Assembly (NCBI GenBank): GCA_035772735.1
Contig: JASDFA010000003.1
Location: 156,315,001 to 156,379,000, forward strand
Direction of reading: 5' to 3'
DNA length: 64,000 nucleotides
Source: Datura wrightii
Taxonomy: Eukaryota > Streptophyta > Magnoliopsida > Solanales > Solanaceae
The notes below the pieces were generated by a model. The model worked only from the letters and a program-made list of their open reading frames with translations. It was not told where the DNA came from and did not search any database. Shown one piece after another: positions 10,965-22,331 of this stretch (its first letter is position 1; every line of letters starts with the position of its first letter). The position numbers and the translations under genes were made by a program.

Positions 10965-11308
10965 CTTGGGAGAAAGTTGAGGAAGGAAACCATGAAGCTC
11001 AGAAAACATCTCCCCCGTCTTCTTTCTCCTTTCTCTTTCTGTTTGTATATGTATATCATGATTTGATTTTCCTTCTCCACCAGCATCAACCTTTGCTTTA
11101 TCCTTTTTTTTTCCATCCTCTTTTTGTTTGGATGAACTTCTTTTTCTGCCAAAAGTAGTCGGTTCGTCCATCCCCTTAACAGATATCGGCGGCTGATAAG
11201 TATCAGATCTGAGGTCTGGCAACTTATCACCTCAAACTTCTTTTCACTCCCAACTAGGTCATCACTCGAGTTAAAAAATGACCACACCTCATCATTTTCC
11301 CATGTCAA
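10965..11308 (-). pseudogene. bHLH transcription factor, exon 1, with probable frameshift
   Basis: Two minus-strand frames share this exon. From the ATG at 11308 the frame reads MTWENDEVWSFFNSSDDLVG and then becomes nonsense near 11232. The second frame, open from about 11231, reads PDLRSDTYQPPISVKGMDEP, a lysine-rich stretch, then the basic region and helix 1 of a bHLH domain (TERERRKKTGEMFSELHGFLPQLSPK) up to a good donor, CCCAAG|GTAA, at 10965. The two halves look like one protein with a one-base deletion around 11228-11234. Translation could instead start at the in-frame ATG at 11171 (MDEPTTFGRK) and still give a complete basic region. The gene is therefore either a pseudogene or uses a shortened N terminus. 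The ERxRR basic motif is intact. Confidence 0.7.
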
Positions 11309-11719
11309 CTAATCATTGTCACCCTTTATTTATACATTTTTCTTTTTTAGGTGATCTGACAGCATACACTAAGTTACGTTTATATATTAAAAAAATTCCT
11401 TAAAAGGGGTGAAAGTATAAAATGAGAGACATGGGGGATTGAATAGATTTGAATATTAAGTATGAAGAGAATATAGAAATAAAAAAATATCGTAGAGATA
11501 TAAGCAGATGATTTACTTGTAATCAATATTAAACAAATACAATCATAACCCAAAATGTCGTTACTGCCTTCAAAACAAAAAACCGTAGCTAAAGCACTTT
11601 TGTTACAGATTTTGTTCTCACTCTATTGGGATCTAATTCACACTCAGCTCCATTATATTTAAATTAGTTATTCTAATTACTAATACTGAATTTTATAAAA
11701 TTAATCACAAGCTACTTTT

Positions 11720-12510
11720 TTTGTTTATTTTTTTAGAAAAAACTTTTAATATGATTGTATATAAACATAATGACTATTTAATAAAGGATGTAAAAAGAGT
11801 TTTCTTTATTAAAACTGCAAGTTTTTTAATTCCTTAATTTATCTGAAGTAGACGAGTTTGAGTTCTAGTCTTATAATATAAAAGGTCACGTGACTAACAT
11901 TAATAAAAATTCATTAATAGCTGGCTCACATGACTAACGTTAATAAAAATTTATTAATAGTTGGCTCTGTTTGTATACATTAAGTTTAGTATTACTGAAA
12001 TTAATTAATTAATCTAATTATTAAGTTATACTAGACTACAAACTTGATTAAGATATTCTTCACCTCATCTACACAAACGGCCTAAGTTTTTTTTTTAAAG
12101 AAAAGAAACTTTTGAAATGATTGTAGTCAAATGAGTTTTCATGAAAAATGCAAGTCTTAGTTCTTAATTTATTTGAATTAGGTGATTATGAATTAGTTTT
12201 ATAATGTAAGAGATCACGTGACTAACGTTAATAAGAATTCATAAACAATTGGCTCATGACCTAACTAACGCTAATAAGAATTTCATTAATAACTATCTAT
12301 GTTTGTGTATATTAAATTTAGCTCTATTGAAATTAATTAATTATTCTAATGACATGTATCAGGTTATAAACTTAATCAAGCTTACTTGACTAATGTTAAT
12401 GAAAATTTTGTTAATAACTACCTCTATTTGTGTATATTAAATTAAGCTCTACTGAAATTAATTAATTATTCTAATGACTTGTACAAGATTATACTTAATC
12501 AAGATATTTT
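11720..12510. repeat. Diverged tandem repeat, about 330-bp unit, 2.4 copies
   Basis: The same block series recurs about every 330 bases: an A/T run, a TGCAAGT-type block, TTCTTAATTTAT, TATAATGTAAGAGATCACGTGACTAAC, and TGTGTATATTAAATTTAGCTCT...GAAATTAATTAATTATTCTAATGAC. The block CACGTGACTAAC occurs near 11887 and 12215. A partial third copy covers about 12380-12510. Inside each unit a shorter block (GACTAACGTTAATAAAAATT) is itself doubled. Divergence is high, so the duplication is old. Confidence 0.65.
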
Positions 12511-12540
12511 TCCTCTCATTAAAAATCAATATATATATAT

Positions 12541-12640
12541 ATATATTCTGACATACGACATAACTTGTGGGATATTGCCCTCTCAGCATATGACGTAACT
12601 TGTGGACTATTATGACGTAACTTGTGGACTATTATATGAA
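12541..12640. repeat. Short tandem repeat GACGTAACTTGTGGACTATTAT
   Basis: About three copies of a 22-base-class unit containing GACGTAACTTGTGG stand in tandem, the first (GACATAACTTGTGGGATATT) diverged. Confidence 0.7.
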
Positions 12641-13598
12641 CATATAAATTTATGTCACGAAAAAATTATTTATTATTTCAATGTTAGGTGTATAATTGTG
12701 TGATATTACAATATGAAAATATAAACTTATTGTAGTATCCTTGATCAGCTATTTTGATGATGGAGAAACTATGCAGCGACCAAGTTCAGATAAGTTATGA
12801 AGTATATGGTAGCAGATAAAAATTATAGCTATAAATAGTGTACTATTTTCTGTCTGCGAGTGGGACTGCGAATGTGCTGCAAAGGCGCCTCAATGTGGCA
12901 GAGGGACAATATACTCAATCAATAGAATTTCACCTTCAGTTGTTCCCTCTAATACTTATCCCTTGGGGACATTTTTTTAAAACCTAGTTTTTGGAAATTA
13001 AAAAAATAAGATTCTCTTTTCTGGTTTTCTACTCAGCCGTTGTGAACAACATGAACCATATTCTTTGAAAGCATCAAGACGTTTTTAAGAAAAAGGAACC
13101 TAAATATTCCTCCAGTCTTTTTACCTTTTAGTTAGTATTTTGATCTTAAATGTAAACCTACTCTTCAATATGAAGTCTATGTAGGTATTTCCTTTGTAAT
13201 CGTTCTTATTGTCATGGGAGTCTTCTTCAACTAAAGTTAGTTGAGAGAATAGTAGAGTTAGCTGTGTAGTTCTAGCTAGAGTTAGCCTGTTGGAAGGTGC
13301 AGTAGAGTTATTGCATTACAAACCTTGTAATAGAGTTGCTTCAAGGGAGTTGAGTATTAAGAGTTTAATCCTAGGGCATTTTGGAGTCTGTAATCATCTT
13401 TCGCTCAATGAATTAGTGAAGATGACAAATCCTATGAGGTAGGTCGTGATGTTTTCCTCCCTTGAGCAAGGAGGTTTTTCACGTGAAAAACTGGTCTTCT
13501 TATTTATTCTGTTTCTGTTTTATTTGACGTACACCTGTGTTACATAAGTCAAGGAACCTAATCCTTAGACTGTTGGTGGACTCTTCTAAATTAACAAT

Positions 13599-13610
13599 TG
13601 ATATCAGAGC
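13599..13610 (+). other. Primer-binding site of the copia fragment
   Basis: TGATATCAGAGC matches the initiator tRNA-Met type TGGTATCAGAGC with one change and lies two bases after an LTR-like ACA end. Confidence 0.7.
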
Positions 13611-13654
13611 AGGCTCTTCCTAAAAGGTTAAAACCTAGGAAGGATCCTACAAGG

Positions 13655-15474
13655 ATGGCAACACCACCAAATTTGGAAAAATGGCAGTCTACCACGAGAC
13701 CTCCTCGTTTCAATGGCCAATACTATGGATGGTGGAAGACCCGTATGCATGATTTCATCATGGCTGAAGATAGTGAACTGTGGGATATTATTCTAGATGT
13801 TCCATATGTGCCCATGAAGATTGTTACAGAAGGAAAAACTACTACATCGGTTCCCAAGACTAGAAAGGAATACAATGATAGTGATAGGAAGTAGATCGAG
13901 AAGAATTTTAAAGCCAAGAAGTTGTTGGTTTGTGGGAGAGGACCGGGTGAATATAATAGAAATTTTGTTTGCAAATCTACTAAAGAAATCTGGGATTGCC
14001 TCAGAACTGCTTATGAAGGGACCAATCAGGTTAAACAATTCAAGGTAGATATACTGACTACACAATATAAAATGTTTGTTATGAAGGAAGGAGAGTCAAT
14101 TTAGGAGATGCATACGAGATTTACTTCGATAACTAATGAGCTCTATTGCCTATGTGAAATAATTAATCCAACAAGACTGGTTTGAAAAATTCTTAGCATA
14201 CTTCCCAAATCTTTTGAAAGTAAAGTAGACACTATTACTGAGGCATGAAATCTAAAAACTCTTACAATGGGTGAACTCATAGGGAATTTGAAAACTTATA
14301 AGCTCAAAAAACAGCAGGATCGAAGCAGGAATGACTCAAGAAAGGATAAGGGTTTTGGCTCTCAAGACTACTCAAGCAAACTCCAATGATGAAGATGAGG
14401 ATATGACTTATCTGACACGAAGATTTCAAAACATTATCAAGAAAAATGGAGGTTTTCAAAGACGGTCAAACTCTAACAAGTTTCTCAGTAGAAATGATCT
14501 CTGTCACAAATGTGAAAGACCGGGACATTTCATCAAGGACTGTCCTATGCACAAACTCGAGTACAAAGAGTATTTGAAGAACAATCCTGACAAGGCTAAA
14601 AAGAAGGACTGGGTTCCTGACAGGTTTAAGAGAAGGGTTGTTGCAGATCATGTGGTCAAACAGGCTCTTGCTGCTTGGGGAAATTCATTCGGAGAATTAG
14701 AAAATAGTGAAGAACCTGGAGATGCCTCTATGATGGCATTGGAGGATGATGATACGCCATTCAACTCAATGTTTGCTCTTATGGCAAAATCTGATGAGGA
14801 TGAAGAAGAAGAGGTAACCTTCCTTGATCTTAAAAAGAATCTCAAAGACTATAATTTGAAGGAGTTAAGGTCCCTTGCTAATGTCTTAATCGAGTCATTT
14901 TGTGATCTTTATAAAGCAAAAGATGTCTTAAACAAGAGTCTTGATGAATATGAACCAGAGAAGGTTTTAGTAATGACTAAGTTGAATGATGAATGAGAAA
15001 CTTGAAAGGATGTTAGTTGAGAATCTCACTCTAAATGAAAGATTGAGTGAGATGTCTCAAAATGGAGCAAATAAATCTGGCGAGTTTCGAGAAATTCAGG
15101 ATGAGCTTGAAGTTGAATTAAAAATAAACCCATCTAGATCTCACTGCTTCTCTGAAGAGAAACTCATAACTTGAGACGGAGCTGGTTGGAATCAAGAATG
15201 ATCTTGAAACCTCTCTCAAGTAGACAACCTCTTCTCATATCTTGTCAAACCAAACCAATCAGAGATCTAATTGTGGAGAAGGTTTAGGATATAAAAGGAT
15301 CAATCCCCCTTATAATCCCCATAGCAAGTATGTATATGATCCTAACAATCTCTTATGCACACATTGTGGTAGAAATGGATATCTTAAATAGATATGTCCT
15401 GCCAGACAAGTTGCCTTGAAATTGTTCTCAGAAGTCTATGATGTTAGAAGAAAAAATAGGGTACCTGGTCCCTA
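13655..15474 (+). pseudogene. Copia gag, broken
   Basis: The ATG at 13655 opens MATPPNLEKWQ, followed by PPRFNGQYYGWWKTRMHDF, the typical start of a copia gag (UBN2-type). In-frame stops occur near 13892, 14101, 14184 and 14248, then a frameshift near 14330-14390. The middle section 14331-14996 is open and carries a good CCHC zinc knuckle (CHKCERPGHFIKDC, about 14506-14547). After it come an acidic tract (SDEDEEEEVTF) and a leucine- and lysine-rich, helix-prone stretch. A second knuckle-like sequence (CTHCGRNGY) follows near 15360. Confidence 0.75.
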
Positions 15475-15559
15475 AATGTCTTAGTTTAAGCTACCCTCTT
15501 CTACTAGAAAGAGTCTGATTTACCCTGTGTCTTATTATTGGGAACGCAAACTTAAGTGG

Positions 15560-15985
15560 GTTTTCAAATCTAATTCATGACCAATCTTGCAGGTTGGAGT
15601 GAGGGGAAGCAGCCAAAGTTGGTTTATGGATAGTGGCTGCTCGAAGCATATGACTGGTAATATGTAAGATTTTCTCTCACTTAGCTTTTCAGGGAGGAAG
15701 TGTTTCCTTCGGGAATGGAAAAAAAGGACACATTCTAGGTGTTGAAAAAATTGGCAAATCACTTGAACATGCTATAGAAAATATTTTCTATGTCAATGGG
15801 CTCAAATACAGTCTTTTAATTGTGTCTCAAATCTGTGACAAGGGAGATGAAGTCAAGTTTCTGTCTGCTGCATGCACTGTAACAAATCTTCAGTCTAGGG
15901 AGGTGATCCTAATAGCCAAGAGATGCAAGAGCATGTACATTGCTGACCTTGACTCCATAACTGGTGAAAATCTCACTTATTTAAG
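15560..15985 (+). pseudogene. Copia protease and gag-pre-integrase remnant
   Basis: WFMDSGCSKHMTGN (about 15620-15661) is the copia aspartic protease site, with DSG as the catalytic triad. It is followed by a frameshift and stop, then NGLKYSLLIVSQICDKGDEVKF and a gag-pre-integrase-like stretch ending LDSITGENLTYLS. The sequence is cut at 15985, exactly at the left target-site duplication of the next element. Confidence 0.75.
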
Positions 15986-18658
15986 TGCATGATACTAACA
16001 GAATCATAATTGAGGGGAAGCTAACTGAAAGAGTCTAATCAACACCATAAGAACATAGTCTATTAAAACACTAAATCATAAGCTGAATCTGTCTATACAT
16101 GTCTGGAAGCCTCTACTAAACTGACGAGCTGCTGGGACGTCCCCGGCTAACTCCTAAAGTTTGAAACTGAAATAAACTGAAATAGAAAAATCACAAATCT
16201 TGTCCTCAGTAGATGAGGACTCGCCACTGATAGCTGGGATGGGAATAGAGCATGTCTAATGGTGAGGCTACGTATGAAAACCTATATCTATATCATAAAA
16301 TGATATAGCACAAAAGTGTATGGTCAGTATATGAAATGTACTGAGTTTATGAGAAACGTAAATGAACTGAAACATGCAAATATATTGAGAGAAAGTAAAT
16401 TGACCATGTAACTGAATATATAACCAAGCTGAAGTACAATGACCATATCTAAAATGTATAGATACTGATGAGATGCACTTATTTGAAAATATTTTAAATA
16501 AAATAAAAGTAAAACTGTTGCATAAGGGTCATGTACATGCACTGAGAACTGAACTATAACTGATATCATACACTGTACTGACTAACTGTTGACTAAGCTG
16601 AAATGAAGTCTGAGACTATACTAAACTGAAGTCTGTAACTGAAATCATAAACTAAGGGAAATACTCTCTACTATGGAGGATCTCTGACTGAGCTGAGGTA
16701 AACACTCTCTACTTTTGAGGATCCCTGGCTGAGCTGAGGGAAACACTCTCTACTATGGAGGATCCCTGACTGAGCTGAGGGAAACACTCTCTACTATGGA
16801 GGATCCCTGGATGAGCTGAGGGAAACACTCTCTACTATAGAGGATCCCTGACTGAGCTGAGGGAAACACTCTCAACTAAGGAGGATCCCTGACTGAGCCG
16901 AGAGAAATACTCTCTAATATGGAGAATCCCAATTATACTAACATGGAAGACAAAAAGCTGACATCATTCATCTAGTCTAGGCTACTACAGCTAATCAGAG
17001 ACCTGAGAGTTCAACTAATCATAACATACTGAATTCATGAGAGTCTGATTAGGGCTACTTTCTACTATCAAGAGGCCCGAAAGTCTGAAGAATCATGTTC
17101 ATGCTTTATCATCAAAATTCATAATATCATAGGCCCAAAACATAGTATAATTCATGTGTTATATATTCATGAAAACTCATAGTTTCTAATCATACTTTAA
17201 CATATATACCAAAAATCATGGTGAAATCATGTAGATATTTCATAAAGGCCATATCTCAAAATTAATGCTAATTCATGGTGGAATTCTAGAAATCATGCTA
17301 TTATCACATCATATACGTGACTCATGAATTTGAACGTAATTTCATAAATATACATGGCTACTTATCATGAGGGTCTTGAAATCCATATAAGACATGTAAG
17401 AAATCATGCATAGATTGAAACCGTAAGACATACTTTTCTAGAATTCAAGAAATTGGATTTTTAACATAAATTTGGGACACAAGGATGAAAGGAGATCTTT
17501 GTTGAAGTCCCACATACCTGCGTTGGTAATCCCTTGACTTGCCTTGAAGAGTCCAAGAAGATTTAAAGAGGTTTGAAGAAGAACCCTAGCTCCTTTCTTG
17601 ACAGAAAATTCAACATCGATCTTTTTGAAGAGGTGAGGATCTAGTCTAGGTTAATCCCTTTAATCTAACCTTAAGGAAGCCCAAAATGATGTCATTTAGG
17701 AGTTAGAAGCATAGAACTTTACTAAAATACCCTGAAATAATCAAATTATAACCTGCAACTGGCAGTTACTACGGCCAACAGTACGTGTCGTAGTTGGTTG
17801 TAGTTTGATTGTACGACTCGTACTAAGGTTCATACAATGCCTGGTGCTGCTTCACTAAACTACTCATAACGTTTTACTCGAAACTCTGATTGATGTAAGG
17901 TCGGATGCGTTGGAAAGAAGACTCAAAGGGCTTCTACTTAAAATGCTGAATCACCCAAGAACACATTGTAAAAAGAAAGTTGTGGTCATTTGAAATTGAC
18001 CCTTGCAAGAATTGACACAAAAACCCAATTCGTAAGAAGGCTCTAAACTCAATTTTGTGCTAGAGGTTCCTTATGGCCTTAATTTGCATCCAATGCACTT
18101 TTTACACTTAATAATTGATCTTAACGCCTTATTTTCATAAATTTATTGGGTTCAGGTCTATCCACATACCTAGAAAGGCTTCGAACTTAGCCTCAATGTC
18201 CGAGGCATTATAATATCTCCACCCATGACTGAAACAATGATTTGTACCATCATATTATGACTCGTACCACAAGTCATACCACCAACCTATGACTCATGGT
18301 TTCCTCTCATGACTAATGAGCCCCCTTTTCCCCCCAACTCTCTGAATATTTCTACGACTCGTACCACGGCCCATAACTCCATCCTATGAGTCGTACCATT
18401 ACCCTTACAAGCATTCACCTGATAACTGCAAAGACCTTCTACGACTCCTGGCCATGGGTCGTACCCACATACTACACCTCGTAGTGGGGACTCGTGGTTG
18501 GGAAACAACTGCTCTGATCTGGATCATGGGTCTTCCTACGATTCGTACTGCCAACCTACGACTCGTAGGTTGAGTCGTGTTGAGGCAATGTTGCAGATTT
18601 TTCTGCGGAGCACATTCCAAATCATTATTTTAATCTTGAAAACTTTTGGGGTGTTACA
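15986..18658 (-). mobile_element. Gypsy-type solo LTR, minus strand, 2673 bp
   Basis: The plus-strand ends are TGCATGATACTAAC and GGGGTGTTACA, so on the element's strand it begins TGTAACACCCC, a start typical of long plant gypsy LTRs. Perfect TTAAG duplications lie at 15981-15985 and 18659-18663. There is no internal region, primer-binding site or second LTR, so it is a solo LTR. It contains a 41-bp minisatellite and, at 17780-18580, many copies of a palindromic ACGACTCGT word. No coding sequence was recognised; the ORFs at 18287-18620 run through the word-repeat region. Confidence 0.8.
16656..16930. repeat. 41-bp minisatellite, about 6.7 copies
   Basis: The unit is GGGAAACACTCTCTACTATG followed by GAGGATCCCTGACTGAGCTGA, repeated head to tail with a few substitutions. 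Each unit has a GGATCC. It lies inside the solo LTR. Confidence 0.95.
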
Positions 18659-19400
18659 TTAAGTTAGTGTAATATCTAATCTAGTTGCTCTATTCTGCTA
18701 TACCTTCACTTTAATTCATATCATATTTTCTATTCGTAATATTTACTAAAATAACTAATTTAATATAAAAAAAGTTAATATTTTAAAATTTTGAAATATA
18801 ATTAATTATTTTTTACCTTTAATTTTGTTATAATAAATATAGAAAAAAATTAGTGTAGTAAATGAATAATATATTAAATGGAGATCAAAGAATAATAAGG
18901 GTTATTTAATAAAATTATTTTTTAAAACGTAAAAATAACATGACAAATAAAATGAACTAGATAGAATACTTGAAACTAAAGTAAACTAAAAATGTTCACT
19001 GAATTTTAAAATAGTAGTTCTTCATTTAAATATTTAAAACTAATTTAAATATTTAAACTCATTTCTAAGTTATCAAATTAAATTTTTTTTTTAATAAGTA
19101 TTTCTTGAGTCCAATTTACGTATATTGACAATAGAATATCTTTTTATTTTTAAATTAATCAAGTTAAAACTTAATTAATTATAATAGATTATTTACTTTA
19201 TTTTTTTAAGTTACCAATTAATATAGTTAATATTGCTATTCATTTTGTTTAAACAAGAACGGAAAAAAAAATTTAAGCAAGTTATCTCTTTTAAAAGATA
19301 TTAATAAATTCCATGAACATATTATATTTGAGAAATTTGAATTTTCACAATCTTTGTATTCGTAGAAAAAACTAATAAAATAAAATTTTGAATACAGAAT

Positions 19401-20262
19401 ACAAACTAATACGGACTATTGCATTAATCATGTTTTGAACATATAACTCACTAGCAATTAGAAAAGTAAATAAATTTTGATTTTCTTGTAAATATTTATT
19501 TTATTATTAAATAAAAAATTACTTATAAAAAAATAAAGTAACTAAATTTATGCTTATTCCTATTTAGAAAAAATTAACAAAAATAACAAATGCATAATTA
19601 TAATATAAAAATTATATGACTGATTAACATTGATAAGATCAACTTTTGAAATAAAATAAGAATATGAGCCAAGGAATAAAGTTACTATGTAATTATAGCT
19701 ATCATATACGCAGATAACTTTCATAAATGAATTTAAAATTTAATCTAAATAGAAAATTTAAAATACACTTATGATTTGAGCTTATACGTAATCTTTTCAT
19801 TAAATTGTTATAAATGATATAAGTACTTATTACAAACTAATACGGACTATTGCATTAATCATGTTTTGAACATATAACTCACTAGCAATTAGAAAAGTAA
19901 ATAAATTTTGATTTTCTTGTAAATATTTATTTTATTATTAAATAAAAAAATTACTTATAAAAAAATATAGTAACTAAATTTATGCTTATTCCTATTTAGA
20001 AAAAATTAACAAAAATAACAAATGCATAATTATAATATAAAAATTATATGACTGATTAACATTGATAAGATCAACTTTTGAAATAAAATAAGAATATGAG
20101 CCAAGGAATAAAGTTACTATGTAATTATAGCTATCATATACGCAGATAACTTCCATAAATGAATTTAAAATTTAATCTAAATAGAAAATTTAAAATACAC
20201 TTATGATTTGAGCTTATACGTAATCTTTTCATTAAATTGTTATAAATGATATAAGTACTTAT
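19401..20262. repeat. 431-bp tandem duplication, near-identical copies
   Basis: Copy 1 is 19401-19831 and copy 2 is 19832-20262. Both start ACAAACTAATACGGACTATT and end ATAAGTACTTATT. I see only a handful of differences (one extra A, AAGTAAC against TAGTAAC, TTTCAT against TTCCAT). No ORF is present. Confidence 0.95.
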
Positions 20263-20806
20263 TAACTATAAAGTATTATTCTGCATAAAAAATCAAACAT
20301 AAATATTGCGTCATGTTAATAATCTTTCGGCTATCAATTAAGATGAATTATATATTGAACTTCGTGTGACAATGGGATGCGCTTCTTTATTTTAAGTTTT
20401 ACCTGTGAGCAATAAATTAAAAATATTGGCGTTTAAGAGAATAATACACAAAGACACACGATTGTTATATAACTTTATTATATATTACAAATAAATTATC
20501 ATTGAATCCTAATAAACTTATGTCATTTGCAATGGTAAAATGCAAATTAAATGTTAAATCTTGAGTGTTTTACAAATTAAAAAATGAATGTTGCCATAAT
20601 TAATATTAACAAATCTTGAAAATATTTTGGGTTAAATTATTTTATTTATACTAAAATTTTAATTGAAACAAATAAAATATTCGTCAAAATGCAATACAAT
20701 ATTTTTATGAACAATCCTTTAATATTATTTTTAAATATATAAATTAATAGCAAAAATTTAATTTTTTATATTAAATTAATTTAAAATTTATAATCACTTA
20801 TATTAA

Positions 20807-20834
20807 GTCCGTACATGGACCGTAAATTAACTAG
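20807..20834 (+). mobile_element. Possible Helitron 3' terminus
   Basis: A short hairpin (GTCC GTACAT GGAC, 20807-20820) is followed 10 bases later by CTAG and then T. This fits the plant Helitron rule of a hairpin near a CTRR end inserted before T. I could not identify the matching 5' TC end. Confidence 0.35.
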
Positions 20835-22331
20835 TTATAAAAAAAATCTATAGATAAAATTTAGGAGAAAGTAAAACGAACAAACAAAAAAGTCAAAAAC
20901 TTCAATACTGATGTATTTAGAGCACGAAAAAAAAAGACAGTATGTAAAGAAAATTAATGGCAAAAGAAAAGAGAAACAAAACACTAAAGAAAAACTAACC
21001 CCAAAATAAAAGAAGAGAAAAATAAGTTCTAAAAAATTGATTAAAGAAAATAATTCAGAGTAAATGACTCAATATTCAATGTAGCTGTTGATTAATTAAA
21101 ATGTGTAGTTTTGATTCCTTCACGTGGAAATATATTATATTTTAGGTGGCTTACCATTGTAAAATATGGATACTTTTATTTCACCCATTTTTATTCATAT
21201 TTTTATTGATCAATAATAGCCTTAAATTTATATTTATCCACCTTAAATATAAAGGCTTTATATGTACATACAAGTTTTATAAGATTGATAATTTTATAAC
21301 TCAAAAAAAATATAGAGTTAAACCTAGTCATAGTAATAGTATTTGTCCGAAAATTTTATGATTTTTATAGTGAGAAGTTGTTATATATGTATATTAGTAT
21401 TTGACGTCTAAATCTCATTTAGTTGTTATAAATAAAAGTACCCAAAAATTTAATTTAATGATTTTGTGTACAAGAAGAAACATATTTGTTAACTAATTTA
21501 ACCAAAAAAATAGAAAGAGTATGAACGTAAAAAAGGTAAGCACCAGTAGTCCTTTCTTGTGAAGTTACGTCCATAACTGGTGGACACTATTTTAATATAT
21601 TTTTTTAAAAAAATATTCATACTTAAAATTTACTATGTGTGTGACATTAATAATGATTATCATAAATAGTTTAATATTTACTTTATACATAATTTATTTT
21701 TTATAAAATATTATTATATAATATTTGAGTATGACTATTATAAAGGGTAATTTTACAAAGAGTATACCGCTATACTGAACATCACTATTGTTATAAGTAG
21801 AATGTTGTTATAAAAAAAAATAAAATATAACATGAAAAATCGATACTGAAAAAATTAAATTATTATAATAAATAATTGTTATAACGAGATTTGATTGTAT
21901 TAGCAAATCTTAGCCTAAAAGTATTGGAAAAATTAACCAAACAAGAAAAGACCTGCATTTTTAAGAGAAATGTAATATTTTCTTCCCTTTTTAGATTAAG
22001 GCTTTATATGGAATATATATTTTCATCCCTTTTTAAATCGGGGCTTTATTGGGGAGTTAATATCCCAATTTCTAATTTAACTTATATATATAAGAATTTT
22101 AACTATATTCTTTTTTACTCCTTTAAAATAGAAAAATTTGTGTATCTATAATAAAATTTTATATATAAATGAAATAGATTGCACATATAATTGATATATA
22201 CATTTAGTTGATGTATACTTTTATAATTTGATTCAAAATATACATTGATTATGATAGACTAACTTCACTATGTATACATAAACTATACAGTGTTTATATA
22301 CAATATTTGTATACATAAATTTTATTGCATA

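Larger units (their letters stand above)
11309..13190. other. AT-rich region upstream of the bHLH gene
   Basis: This would contain the bHLH promoter on the minus strand. I see no convincing gene. It holds diverged tandem repeats (separate entries) and a short TA run near 12529-12546. Confidence 0.6.
13190..15985 (+). mobile_element. 5' half of a Ty1/copia element (LTR, gag, protease)
   Basis: A plus-strand copia remnant: an LTR-like stretch ending TTAACA at 13596, a primer-binding site, gag with a zinc knuckle, and a protease and gag-pre-integrase region. It stops abruptly at 15985, where a solo LTR begins. No reverse transcriptase, integrase core or 3' LTR is seen. The left edge is uncertain. 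The long acidic, helix-rich gag extension after the zinc knuckle is reminiscent of Sirevirus gags, a guess from layout only. Confidence 0.75.
18664..22326. other. AT-rich intergenic DNA
   Basis: Very AT-rich with no recognisable gene on either strand. It includes a 431-bp tandem duplication and a possible Helitron 3' end. The right end is rich in TATACATA words, and the same texture resumes after 25985, as expected if the LTR between was inserted into it. Confidence 0.65.

Noticed and set aside
16656..16930. CRISPR-like array
   Set aside because: Units are contiguous with no unique spacers, so it is a minisatellite in a plant LTR.
18287..18620. ORFs in the ACGACTCGT-word region
   Set aside because: Open only because of the repeated palindromic words; no protein-like composition.
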